From NCBI GenBank assembly GCA_023381515.1, contig JAMCQI010000110.1, positions 62,001-126,000 on the forward strand: 64,000 nucleotides of DNA, read 5' to 3'. Source of the stretch: Chloroflexota bacterium (lineage in GTDB: Bacteria > Chloroflexota > Anaerolineae > UBA4142). Every line of letters begins with the position of its first letter. The stretch's first letter is position 1. Of this stretch, positions 15,369-23,182 are shown piece by piece. The notes under the pieces are model-generated. The model saw only the letters and a program-made list of their open reading frames with translations, had not been told where the DNA came from and did not search any database. The position numbers and the translations under genes were made by a program.

Positions 15369-16466
15369 ACCGTAGAATTCCTTGATCGCCCCCACAATCT
15401 GATAGATTTGAGGCTCGGTCAGCTCGGGATACATCGGCAGCGAGAGAATTTCGTTTGCCGCCTTTTCCGTCTGCGGGAAATCGCCGAGCTTGTATCCCAG
15501 GCTTTCATACACGGGCTGGAGGTGGAGCGGAATCGGATAATGGATGCCGGCTTCAATTCCTTGCGCTTTGAGGTGCGCCTGCAACCCATCACGGTTTTTG
15601 GCGCGAACGACATAAAGGTGAAAAACCGGCCTGACGTGCGGAGGGACGTAGGGAGGCACGAGGTCGGTATTCGTCAGGAGCTCGGTATAACAATCGGCGA
15701 TCTCGCGGCGGCGGGCGTTCCAGGCGTCGAGGTGAGGCAGCTTGGCGCCCAAAATGGCCGCCTGGAGCGCGTCCAGGCGGTAGCCATAGCCGACGATCTG
15801 GTGCTTGTATTTGTCGCGCCGCCCATGGTCGCGCAGCATCCGCGCGTGCTCCGCTAATTTCTCGTCATTCGTCACGAGCGCGCCTGCATCGCCATAGGCG
15901 CCCAGGTTCTTGCCCGGGTAGAAGGAGAAACACGCGACATCCCCCATCGTGCCGGTACGGCGCCCGCGGTATTCCGCCCCGTGCGCCTGGGCGGCATCCT
16001 CAATCACGCGGAGGTTGTGCCGGCGGGCAATATCGAGAATAGGGTCCATTTCCGCCGGCTGTCCATACAAGTGGACCGGAATGATCGCCCGCGTCCGCGG
16101 GGTGATCGCCCGCTCGAGCAGGTTCGGATCGAGGTTGTAGGTGGTCGGATCGATATCCACAAATACCGGCCGCGCGCCCACGAGCGAAATCACCTCCGCC
16201 GTGGCGATAAAGGTGTGCGTCGTCGTAATCACCTCATCCCCCGGTTGGATACCGCAGATGAGGAGGGCGAGGTGCAGCGCCGCCGTCCCGCTGTCCGTGC
16301 CCACACAGTGCGACGCGCCGCAAAAGGCGGCGAAATTCTTTTCAAATTCCGCCACCTCTTTACCCAAAATAAATGAGGTGTTGCCGACCACCCGCTGCAT
16401 CGCCGCGTCGATTTCCGGCTGAATCGTCCGGTACTGCGCCTTGAGGTCTACAAGGGGAATCGTCAT
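15360..16466 (-). CDS. DegT/DnrJ/EryC1/StrS aminotransferase (WbpE/WlbC-like)
   Basis: 368 residues, PLP fold type I. Signatures: VDLKAQYRTIQPEIDAAM, HCVGTDSGTAALHLAL, VFVDIDPTTYNLD, VIEDAAQAHGAEY (Asp binding the pyridine nitrogen) and CFSFYPGKNLGAYGDAGALV (Schiff-base Lys). Such enzymes convert a UDP-3-keto sugar to the 3-amino sugar. Placed after a WbpB-like dehydrogenase and WbpD-like acetyltransferase, it most likely makes UDP-GlcNAc3NA-type intermediates; substrate is inference. Its ATG overlaps the acetyltransferase stop by four bases. Confidence 0.9.
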   Translation of the reverse strand: MTIPLVDLKAQYRTIQPEIDAAMQRVVGNTSFILGKEVAEFEKNFAAFCGASHCVGTDSGTAALHLALLICGIQPGDEVITTTHTFIATAEVISLVGARPVFVDIDPTTYNLDPNLLERAITPRTRAIIPVHLYGQPAEMDPILDIARRHNLRVIEDAAQAHGAEYRGRRTGTMGDVACFSFYPGKNLGAYGDAGALVTNDEKLAEHARMLRDHGRRDKYKHQIVGYGYRLDALQAAILGAKLPHLDAWNARRREIADCYTELLTNTDLVPPYVPPHVRPVFHLYVVRAKNRDGLQAHLKAQGIEAGIHYPIPLHLQPVYESLGYKLGDFPQTEKAANEILSLPMYPELTEPQIYQIVGAIKEFYGKG

Positions 16467-17092
16467 GGTCTCTCCCGATAAGCTTCGATGTCGTCCACTT
16501 GCTTGATCACCCGCGCCGGGTTGCCGGCGACGACCGCCCCCGGCGGCACATCCTGCGTGACGACCGCGCCCGCACCCACGAGCGCGTTCTCTCCAATGGT
16601 GACCCCCGGTAAGAGCGTGGCGTTCGCGCCGATCTTGGCGCCGCGCCGGATCGTCGCCCCCCGCAAGTCCCTCTTGGCATCCCCGGACCGCGGGTATCGC
16701 GCATTCGTCACGACGACATTGGGACCCAGCCAGCAGTCCTCTTCGAGGACGGAGAATTCGGGGACAAAGACATTCGAGTGCAGCCGGACACGGTCGCCGA
16801 TGACCACATGGTGCTCGACAATGCTGTGTGAGCCGATGCTGACGTCATTGCCGATCCGGTTCTCTTCCCGGATGAGAACGCCGTGCCCCGTCTGCAAGTC
16901 GTCGCCGATCACATTGCCCGCGTAAATCACCGTGTGCGAACGGACCACCGCCCGTGCGCCCAGGCGCGTCTCCAGCTCTCCTGCTCTCTTGCCCCTCGGC
17001 GGTTCGCCGACGACGACGAAATCGCCGAGGACCGCTCCTTCCCCCAGATACACGTTCGCATAAACTCGAACGAAGGTTCCTTCATCCTTCAT
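16463..17092 (-). CDS. Left-handed beta-helix N-acetyltransferase (WbpD/WxcM-N-like)
   Basis: 209 residues of hexapeptide repeats (GARAVVRSHTVIYAGNVIGD, IGNDVSIGSHSIVEHHVVIG, IGANATLLPGVTIGENALVG), ending GAVVAGNPARVIKQVDD. Family members acetylate the 3-amino group of UDP-sugars with acetyl-CoA as trimers. The start codon and first residues (MKDEG) are read from a GGATGAAGGATGAAGG repeat tract, so the ancestral start was probably near VRVYANVYLGEGA. It overlaps the aminotransferase and is 10 bases after the dehydrogenase, giving a B-D-E operon order. Confidence 0.88.
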   Translation of the reverse strand: MKDEGTFVRVYANVYLGEGAVLGDFVVVGEPPRGKRAGELETRLGARAVVRSHTVIYAGNVIGDDLQTGHGVLIREENRIGNDVSIGSHSIVEHHVVIGDRVRLHSNVFVPEFSVLEEDCWLGPNVVVTNARYPRSGDAKRDLRGATIRRGAKIGANATLLPGVTIGENALVGAGAVVTQDVPPGAVVAGNPARVIKQVDDIEAYRERP

Positions 17093-17153
17093 CCTTCATC
17101 CTTCATCCTTCCGCCTCGCTAGAGGTCGCGAGGTCTGCGACCTTCATCCTTCC
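17080..17153. repeat. CTTCATCC phrase tract spanning two gene ends
   Basis: CCTTCATCC is repeated head to tail, then AGGTCGC GAGGTCT GCGACCT and CTTCATCC again. It supplies the ATG of the acetyltransferase and the last ~14 codons of the dehydrogenase ([15 protein letters not shown]). Confidence 0.75.
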
Positions 17154-18158
17154 CACGGCTACCGGTATTCCATTACGTGCCAGCGATTCCTGCGCTGCTT
17201 CAAGCACTTGAATAACCCGCAGACCGCTCGCACCATCCGTCCGAGGGGGCTTGCTCTCACGCACGCACTCGATAAAGTGCGCGCACTCGTTATGGAGCGG
17301 CTCGCTCAGATCGATCCGCGGGATAAAGATATCGCCGCTGTGGACCTTGAGCTGAGGCTCGCCGAAATCCGAGCCCCGCCGGTACACCCCCTTGTCGTAA
17401 ATGCGCAGTTTGGCCTCGGCGTCGACGTCGTCGTAGACGATCATTTTCGTCGATCCGACGAACGTCATACGGCGGAGCTTCAACGGATCGAGCCAGCTCG
17501 CATGGACATGGGCGAGAATGTTCTTGGGAAACGTGAGGGTCACAAATACAACGTCCTCGACGTGTTCGTTGAGAAAAGTCGCCCCCCGCGCGCTGACCTC
17601 GATCGGCATATCGCCGAGGACGTGGAGCAAAATCGAGATATCGTGCGGCGCGATCGACCACAGCGCATTGATATCCCGCTGTACGCGCCCCAGGTTCACC
17701 CGGTTCGCGTACACGTAATAGACATCCCCGATGGCGCCCGCCTCGATCAGCTCGCGAATCTTCCACACGGCGGCGTTGTATTCAAAGGTATGCCCAACCA
17801 TGAGCACACGGTGCACGCGTTCGGCGAGTGCGATCAACTCGCGCGCTTCGGGCGAGGACATCGCCAGAGGCTTTTCAACCAAGACGTGCTTGCCGCGCTC
17901 GAGCGCCTGACGCGTAATCTCAAAATGGGTCCGCGCCGGCGTTGCCACGACGACCGCGTCCAGCTGCGGGTCGGCAAGGAGCGCGCGATAGTCGGTGTAG
18001 GTGCGAGCGTGATAGAGGCGCGCCGGTTCTTCCAGCCGCTTGTCGTCCACGTCCGCCACGGCCGCCAACTCGGCGTCCCGCAGTTGGTACATATTGCGGG
18101 CCAGGTTCGGTCCCCAGTATCCATAGCCGATGAGGCCGACGCGAAGCGGATCACCCAT
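17103..18158 (-). CDS. Gfo/Idh/MocA-family UDP-sugar dehydrogenase (WbpB/WlbA-like)
   Basis: 351 residues. The Rossmann motif [16 protein letters not shown], the catalytic-type [10 protein letters not shown] and the segment MVGHTFEYN are typical of the WlbA/WbpB subgroup, which oxidises the 3-OH of UDP-GlcNAcA or UDP-GlcNAc with NAD. The family usually ends near [18 protein letters not shown]; the last ~14 residues are encoded by a repeat tract. It overlaps the cysC end by eight bases. No UDP-GlcNAc 6-dehydrogenase (WbpA) is visible in the window. Confidence 0.88.
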   Translation of the reverse strand: MGDPLRVGLIGYGYWGPNLARNMYQLRDAELAAVADVDDKRLEEPARLYHARTYTDYRALLADPQLDAVVVATPARTHFEITRQALERGKHVLVEKPLAMSSPEARELIALAERVHRVLMVGHTFEYNAAVWKIRELIEAGAIGDVYYVYANRVNLGRVQRDINALWSIAPHDISILLHVLGDMPIEVSARGATFLNEHVEDVVFVTLTFPKNILAHVHASWLDPLKLRRMTFVGSTKMIVYDDVDAEAKLRIYDKGVYRRGSDFGEPQLKVHSGDIFIPRIDLSEPLHNECAHFIECVRESKPPRTDGASGLRVIQVLEAAQESLARNGIPVAVGRMKVADLATSSEAEG

Positions 18159-18702
18159 TCAGATACCCCATCTCTTGCAGCTTGGCGAGCACCTTGGCCG
18201 CGCTCATTTCGGGGGATTCGCGATCGCTCTCGATCATTACCTCCGGCTGGAGCGGCGGCTCGTAAGGGTCGTCGATCCCCGTGAAATTCTTGATCTCCCC
18301 TGCCAGCGCCTTTTTATACAACCCTTTGACATCCCGCTGCATGAGGACGTCGAGCGGGCAGCTTATATAGACCTCGAGGAAACGCCCGATCCGCGTCCGG
18401 TTCTCGTCCCGGATTGCCCGATAGGGCGAAATGGCCGCGGCAATCGCGACTACCCCATTGCGACTCAGGAGATCACAGACAAAGCCGATGCGGCGGATAT
18501 TCGTATCCCGGTCCTCTTTGCTAAAGCCCAACCCCTTGGACAGATTCTCCCGCACCACATCCCCGTCCAGCACCTCGACCTTGTAGCCGCGCCGGCGCAG
18601 TTCTTGTTCCACCAGGCGCGAGACGGTCGTCTTGCCCGCTCCCGACAGCCCCGTAAACCAGATCGTAAACCCTTTATGCTCCAAGCGTGATCGCCTTTCC
18701 AA
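18151..18702 (-). CDS. cysC: Adenylylsulfate (APS) kinase
   Basis: 183 residues. P-loop [28 protein letters not shown] with the APS-binding [15 protein letters not shown], and [20 protein letters not shown] followed by GIDDPYEPP. It phosphorylates APS to PAPS in the cytoplasm using ATP. The start overlaps the 3' end of the sulfurylase fusion by 29 bases, so sulfate activation is one coupled unit. Standing inside a sugar-nucleotide operon without visible PAPS reductase, it suggests PAPS for sulfation and not for assimilation; that is inference. An alternative start is the TTG seven codons in. Confidence 0.93.
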   Translation of the reverse strand: MERRSRLEHKGFTIWFTGLSGAGKTTVSRLVEQELRRRGYKVEVLDGDVVRENLSKGLGFSKEDRDTNIRRIGFVCDLLSRNGVVAIAAAISPYRAIRDENRTRIGRFLEVYISCPLDVLMQRDVKGLYKKALAGEIKNFTGIDDPYEPPLQPEVMIESDRESPEMSAAKVLAKLQEMGYLNG

Positions 18703-21304
18703 TCATATCAGCTGGGACCGGTTGGTCCATCTCGCTCAGCAGCGTGGGCGCGATATCGTAGAGCCGCACCCCCTCCAGCTCCCGCCCGCCCCGGTTCTCT
18801 TTCGGGTCATAGTAGATGAACAGACCCTGCTGCGCATGGTTGGCATCGTCGGGGCCGGTGTCATTTTCAAAGGTGTAGAGCGAGTTGAGGCCCAGCGAGC
18901 CGACCGCCCGCCAGCCGAGATCCCCAAACAGGACGATGAGGTCTGGAGGAATGTTCTTCACCGACCGATACACCTCCTGCGGCTTGTACACCTTGGTCGC
19001 GAGGGGCTTGCCTTTGTCGTCCGGAATCGCCGCGAGTCTCGCGCACAGCTCATCCCGCACCTTTTCGTAATCCCCCGGCGGAATCACCCCTTGCGGCTCC
19101 CGCCCCTGAACATTCAAGAACACCCGCCCGTAATACCCTCCGCTCCCCCAGGCGCGGGTTTTCGCCCAGTTCACCTTGACCTTCTCGAGCGGCACGAGCC
19201 CCTGTGGTTTTTCTTCCAGCACGAGATAGCCCTCGTTAATCAACCACTCGTTCAGGCAGATGCCTCCGTCCATTCGTTTCGCCCCGTGATCGCTCATCAC
19301 CAGAACGCTTGTCTCCTCGTCGAGGAGTTCCAGCACGCGCCCGATCTCTCGGTCCAGCCAGACGTAATAGTCGTGAATCGAATTCTGAAAAGGATTGCCC
19401 GGCTCGTGCTTGGGATGAGCCGCATCGTGATACTTCCAAAAGGCGTGATGCAAACGGTCCACGCCAATCTCAACCGTCATGAAGAAATCCCAGGGTTTGG
19501 TCTGGAGCAAGTGCCGGATGAGCTTGAAATGCCCTTCGGTCATCTCGTAAATCTTGCCGAGGAGCGCCTGCTTGTCGTCGCTGCGAAAGTTTGGGACGTC
19601 GACCAAGTAATCAGGGACCACCCGGGCAATCTCCTCCCGGAGGCTGTCGGGGTAGGTGTATTTCGAGTCGGTGCTCGGGGAGAGGAAGCAGCCCACCCGT
19701 CCCCCCTTTACCGGCTGAGGAGGGAAGGAAGGTGGAACCCCGACCAGATAGGACTCGCGGCCCGCGCGGCCGAGATAATCCCAGACGGCGGGTGCGGTGA
19801 TGGAGCGAGCGTTCGCAATCGTCAGCTTTTCGTAAGAATAGTCGGCCCGGTTGCGAAAGCCATAGACGCCGAGTTGGCCGGGGTCTTGCGAGGTCATGGA
19901 GCACATCCAGGCGGGGACGGTGATCGGGGGAATGACGGATTCGAGCTTGCCCCACACCCCTTGGCTCGCCAGCCGCTTCAAGTTCGGCAATTCGTCCCGG
20001 AACCGGTCAAAGACCAAAGACGGCTCGGCGCAATCGAGCCCGAGGACGAGGACGCGCTTTTTGGAAGGATGAGAGACGAGGGCGGGAGCATGAAGCGGGC
20101 TTGGTTTTGCTTCATCCTTCATCCCTCCGCCTTCATCCTTTGCTGCCATTCCCTCGATCAACACCCGGGCCACCTCCGGGCGGGTGAACTCGGGCGGGAG
20201 CATCTCCCCCCGGGTGAGCATCTGCCGCACCTGGGTGCCGCTGAGAATCAGGTGGTCCTCCTCGCCATGCGGGCAGGTCTTGGCCGACACGATCTGGCCG
20301 CACTTCTTGCAGTAAAAGGTGTGCTCGAAGAGGAGAGGGGTGATCCCAATCTCCTCGGGTTTGAATTCGTCAAAGATCTTTTGGGCATCGTAGGTTCCAT
20401 AATACTGGCCCACGCCCGCATGGTCCCGGCCGATGATCATGTGGGTGCAGCCGTAATTCTTGCGGCAGAGGGCATGGAAGATGGCTTCCCGGGGTCCGGC
20501 ATAGCGCATGGCGGCGGGAAAGACGCCGAGGAGGACCCGGTCGGGAGGGTAATAGTCCCGCAGGAGTTCTTGGTAGCTCTGCATGCGGACCGAAGCCGGA
20601 ATATCGTCGGGTTTGGTTTCGCCGACGAGGGGGTGGAGGAAGAGGCCGTCACAGATTTCGAGGGCGGTTTTTTGGATGTATTCGTGGGCGCGGTGGATGG
20701 GATTGCGGGTCTGAAAGGCGACAATGCGTTTCCAGCCGCGGGCGGCGAAGAGCTTGCGGGTCTCGAGGGGGGAGTGCCGGAATTCGGGGAATTCGGGGTG
20801 CTCGGGCAGGGCGAGCACGCGCACCTCTCCCCCCAGATAGACCTCGCCTTGTTGGTAGAGGCGGCTCACGCCTGGGTGCTTGACCTCCGTCGTCCGGTAC
20901 ACCTGCTCAGCTTCGTGCGTCTTGTCGTATTCAAACTTGTCGGCGAGTTGAAAAAGAGCGAGGGCCTGGCCGCTAGGGGAGGTGAGGGCGATCTCTTCTC
21001 CCACAGAAAGGGTCTTCGCCACCTCTCGGGAGACGGGGAGGGTGATCGGGAGACTCCAGACGAGGCCGCTCGCCAGGTGCATAGACTCGACCACCGAGAG
21101 GTAGTCCCGCTCGCCCAGAAAGCCTGTGAGGGGGGAGAGAGCTCCATTGGCCAAGAGTTCAAGGTCGGAGAGGTTGACCGGGTTCAAGGGAATTTGCTTA
21201 GCCGTGCGGGCGCGTTCGAGAGCGCGTTCCCGTTCCGCCCCGCGCAGCCACCGGTCCACCAGCACGCCGCCATGCGGCGCGATCTCGCCAATATAATCTG
21301 TCAT
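18674..21304 (-). CDS. sat: Fusion: ATP sulfurylase (sulfate adenylyltransferase) + alkaline-phosphatase-superfamily domain
   Basis: 876 residues. Residues 1-385 are a full ATP sulfurylase: [34 protein letters not shown] (QxRNP and HxxH), [26 protein letters not shown], and a zinc-type knot CKKCGQ...CPHGEEDH; it makes APS from ATP and sulfate. Residues ~413-876 are an AP-superfamily phosphodiesterase/nucleotide-pyrophosphatase-like domain: [29 protein letters not shown] (Thr/Ser nucleophile region), [23 protein letters not shown] and LYDIAPTLL. In the family these are usually separate proteins. The joint ([17 protein letters not shown]) is encoded by a CTTCATCC repeat tract at 20110-20142. 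Confidence 0.9.
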   Translation of the reverse strand: MTDYIGEIAPHGGVLVDRWLRGAERERALERARTAKQIPLNPVNLSDLELLANGALSPLTGFLGERDYLSVVESMHLASGLVWSLPITLPVSREVAKTLSVGEEIALTSPSGQALALFQLADKFEYDKTHEAEQVYRTTEVKHPGVSRLYQQGEVYLGGEVRVLALPEHPEFPEFRHSPLETRKLFAARGWKRIVAFQTRNPIHRAHEYIQKTALEICDGLFLHPLVGETKPDDIPASVRMQSYQELLRDYYPPDRVLLGVFPAAMRYAGPREAIFHALCRKNYGCTHMIIGRDHAGVGQYYGTYDAQKIFDEFKPEEIGITPLLFEHTFYCKKCGQIVSAKTCPHGEEDHLILSGTQVRQMLTRGEMLPPEFTRPEVARVLIEGMAAKDEGGGMKDEAKPSPLHAPALVSHPSKKRVLVLGLDCAEPSLVFDRFRDELPNLKRLASQGVWGKLESVIPPITVPAWMCSMTSQDPGQLGVYGFRNRADYSYEKLTIANARSITAPAVWDYLGRAGRESYLVGVPPSFPPQPVKGGRVGCFLSPSTDSKYTYPDSLREEIARVVPDYLVDVPNFRSDDKQALLGKIYEMTEGHFKLIRHLLQTKPWDFFMTVEIGVDRLHHAFWKYHDAAHPKHEPGNPFQNSIHDYYVWLDREIGRVLELLDEETSVLVMSDHGAKRMDGGICLNEWLINEGYLVLEEKPQGLVPLEKVKVNWAKTRAWGSGGYYGRVFLNVQGREPQGVIPPGDYEKVRDELCARLAAIPDDKGKPLATKVYKPQEVYRSVKNIPPDLIVLFGDLGWRAVGSLGLNSLYTFENDTGPDDANHAQQGLFIYYDPKENRGGRELEGVRLYDIAPTLLSEMDQPVPADMIGKAITLGA
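20110..20142. repeat. CTTCATCC phrase tract forming the fusion linker
   Basis: CTTCATCCTTCATCCCTCCG followed by CCTTCATCC. It reads through in frame between two complete enzyme domains as [12 protein letters not shown]. Confidence 0.8.
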
Positions 21305-21354
21305 GTGTCTGAGAATACTCCGAAAAGAATATCGTCAATCACCGAATCACCTAA

Positions 21355-21847
21355 TCACCCGCGTACCAGCGGCCAAACGACGTGCCACGCCACATCGCCC
21401 CAAAAGTGGATTCCGACCGCGGCGATATAGCCATCTCGCATATAGCGCGCCCCCGCGACAATCCCCAAGATGCCGTTGAGCAAGAACAGTTCGACCAGAA
21501 TAAAGGGCGGGAGTTGAGCAGGGCTGGAGACGTTCAGCAAGATCATCGCCGTGGGCAGGTGAGCGGCGCCAAACGCCAGCGCAGCGATGATGTTTCCAAT
21601 CCAGAGGGCCAGCGGCGTCGCCGACCAGTGCCGTAGAATCAGGTTTAGCAGGAATGCCCACAGGCCAAGGACAAAGAGGCGGAACAGGATTTCTTCGCCG
21701 ATTCCGGCCGTGGCGGAAGCAATGATGGACAGCGGAAAGGCCGGCCGCAATTTCCTCGAACGGAAACCAGAGATAGGTCACGAACGCCAAAAGCGCATCT
21801 GTGATCAAAAGGAGGGCAAAGACGAGCTGCTGCTTGCGCGTGTCCAC
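21355..21847 (-). pseudogene. CPBP-family intramembrane metalloprotease, single-base frameshift
   Basis: The 5' part (GTG at 21847, DTRKQQLVFALLLITDALLA, then VTYLWFPFEE) and the 3' part (RPAFPLSIIASATAGIGEEI and LFRLFVLG) are in different frames. Removing one A from GAGGAAATTGCGG (about 21746-21757) joins them smoothly as FPFEELRPAFPLS. The joined ~165-residue protein has the CPBP motifs EEILFR, FGAAHLPTA and HFWGDVAWHVVW, with four or five membrane helices. CPBP proteins include CAAX-type proteases and immunity proteins. It may be a true frameshift or a sequencing/assembly error in a short A-run. Confidence 0.75.
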
Positions 21848-21897
21848 TATGCATCCCGGCCGGCGTGGGTAGTTATGATCTCTTGTGTAGCTTGGCG

Positions 21898-21926
21898 ATT
21901 ATAGCATATAGAGCAGAGACCACCAA
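21898..21926 (-). promoter_or_regulatory. Putative promoter of the CPBP gene
   Basis: TTGGTG (21926-21921), 17-base spacer, TATAAT (21903-21898), 51 bases before the GTG start at 21847. Confidence 0.45.
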
Positions 21927-22271
21927 AAGCGACTCTCCGGCTGTCCACGTCTGATATCTTTGACAGAGATAGAGCCGAGGCATCATTTCCCGGGTGCGCG
22001 GCACGGCATCGCTTGATCTTACTCCCTTCCAAACCGAACTACACTGGCTGCATTGAAAAACGGATGGGCCGAGACTGATTGATAGAGGCATGCCTTAAAA
22101 CACACATTCTGACAAGGCTTCGAGAAGCTGACCTGCGGCACGCACGCGGCGCTTTTGGCATTTTGGTTGACGACAGCGCAAGGTATCTTCTTTTTCAGGC
22201 GTGCCGCTGCAGCGTATGATCCGTCTGCTGAACCCCCTGCGAGGACCCCCGGCGTTCATGCCCTACAAGGG
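21927..22271. other. Gene-free spacer upstream of the MazEF-type module, with a repeated segment
   Basis: No gene recognised. The stretch AAACACACATTCTGACAAGG...AAGCTGACCTGCGGCACGC (about 22099-22150) resembles AAACACACACGCCGACAAGC...GGCTGACCTGAGGCGCGC downstream of the module (about 22948-23020). The two copies flank the toxin-antitoxin genes in direct orientation. Confidence 0.45.
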
Positions 22272-22300
22272 TTGACATCGGGTCGCCTCTTGGTTATACT
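22272..22300 (+). promoter_or_regulatory. Consensus promoter of the MazEF-type operon
   Basis: TTGACA (22272-22277), exactly 17 bases, TATACT (22295-22300). Confidence 0.85.
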
Positions 22301-22326
22301 GCAAGTAGAAAGGAGGGTATAACCAA
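22290..22326 (+). promoter_or_regulatory. Palindromic operator over -10 and ribosome-binding site
   Basis: TTGGTTATAC (22290-22299) and GTATAACCAA (22317-22326) are perfect 10-bp inverted repeats, centres 27 bases apart. One arm covers the -10 element and the other lies between AAAGGAGG and the ATG. This is the expected target for autorepression by the RHH antitoxin. The transcript could also fold so that the ribosome site sits in the loop. Confidence 0.75.
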
Positions 22327-22581
22327 ATGCCAAACGTGAAAACGGCTATTTCGATCCAAAAATCGCTGTTTGACCAGGCGGAGAAGATTGCCCGCAAGAT
22401 GAAACTTTCCCGCAGCCACCTGTATGCGCTCGCGCTCGAAGACTATATCCACCGCGAGCAGAATCGAGAACTCCTCGCCCAAATCAACGCCGCTTATGCG
22501 GATGAACCGGACGCAACCGAAAAGACCTTACGGCTTAAGGCACGCGGCACGCATCGGCGCATTGTGAGGGGCGAATGGTAA
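22327..22581 (+). CDS. RHH antitoxin of a MazEF-type module (MazE/ChpI-like)
   Basis: 84 residues. VKTAISIQKSLFDQAEKIAR plus LSRSHLYALALEDYI gives the ribbon-helix-helix fold. The C-terminal charged part (RLKARGTHRRIVRGEW) would occupy the toxin groove. AAAGGAGG is six bases... seven or so upstream of the ATG, and the gene has its own consensus promoter with a palindromic operator. Its stop overlaps the toxin start by seven bases (GAATGGTAA). Confidence 0.88.
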   Translation: MPNVKTAISIQKSLFDQAEKIARKMKLSRSHLYALALEDYIHREQNRELLAQINAAYADEPDATEKTLRLKARGTHRRIVRGEW

Positions 22582-22931
22582 TCAGTCAGGGCGACATCTA
22601 TTGGGTCGACCTGAGTGAACCGTCGGGCTCTCAACCCGGCTACAAGCATCCGCACGTAGTCATCCAAAACAATCTGTTCAATCGCAGTCAGGTTCGTACC
22701 GTCATCGTACTTGCGCTGACTTCAAACCTCAAACGCGCTGCCGCTCCCGGCAATGTGCTGCTCGAGGAAGGCGAGGCGCACCTTCCCAAGCAGAGTGTGG
22801 TGAATGTCTCCCAAGTCTTTACCGTAGACAAATCGCAACTGGACGAGTACATCGGAACTCTATCGTCTAAACGCGTACGCGAGATCTTGAACGGCATCAA
22901 ATTGGTTATCGAACCACGCGAAACGGAATAA
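22575..22931 (+). CDS. mazF: MazF/PemK-type endoribonuclease toxin
   Basis: 118 residues. GDIYWVDLSEPSGSQPGYKH followed by PHVVIQNN is the conserved N-terminal strand-loop, VIVLALTSNLKRAAAPGNV the RNA-binding core with the family Thr-Ser, and KQSVVNVSQVFTVDKSQL the third strand. MazF proteins cut single-stranded mRNA at short motifs; the target triplet cannot be inferred. It is coupled to the antitoxin by a seven-base overlap and starts ATG GTA ATC. Confidence 0.93.
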   Translation: MVISQGDIYWVDLSEPSGSQPGYKHPHVVIQNNLFNRSQVRTVIVLALTSNLKRAAAPGNVLLEEGEAHLPKQSVVNVSQVFTVDKSQLDEYIGTLSSKRVREILNGIKLVIEPRETE

Positions 22932-23182
22932 CAAGCGGGGCTTCAGCAAACACACACGCCGACAAGCCTTCCCGTCTTTCATTCAGGCTCCGGGCAGGCT
23001 GACCTGAGGCGCGCTGCGCTCTAAACGCCACTTATATGGAAATAGTCTGGTGTGAGCCAGCGCGTCGAAAAACAAAACCGCCGCACAGAGGCGACGGCTT
23101 GAGATATCGAGCAAATCGCGAATCTAATCGATTGGGTATCATGCGTCCCGTTCCGTAGTGTTTCGGCGTTCAAGAACGGGTG
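22932..23182. other. Spacer after mazF with second copy of the flanking segment
   Basis: It contains the GCTGACCTGAGGCGCGCTGC copy described for the upstream spacer. No gene or clear terminator. The gene on the right ends here convergently. Confidence 0.4.

Noticed and set aside
18632..21430. 932-codon open frame on the plus strand
   Set aside because: It is wholly antisense to the Sat fusion and cysC, whose motifs are unmistakable. It is Arg/His/Pro-rich without any domain; high GC explains the missing stops.
22099..23020. Integron attC sites around the MazEF module
   Set aside because: The RYYYAAC/GTTRRRY core sites could not be matched on both ends; kept only as a direct-repeat observation.
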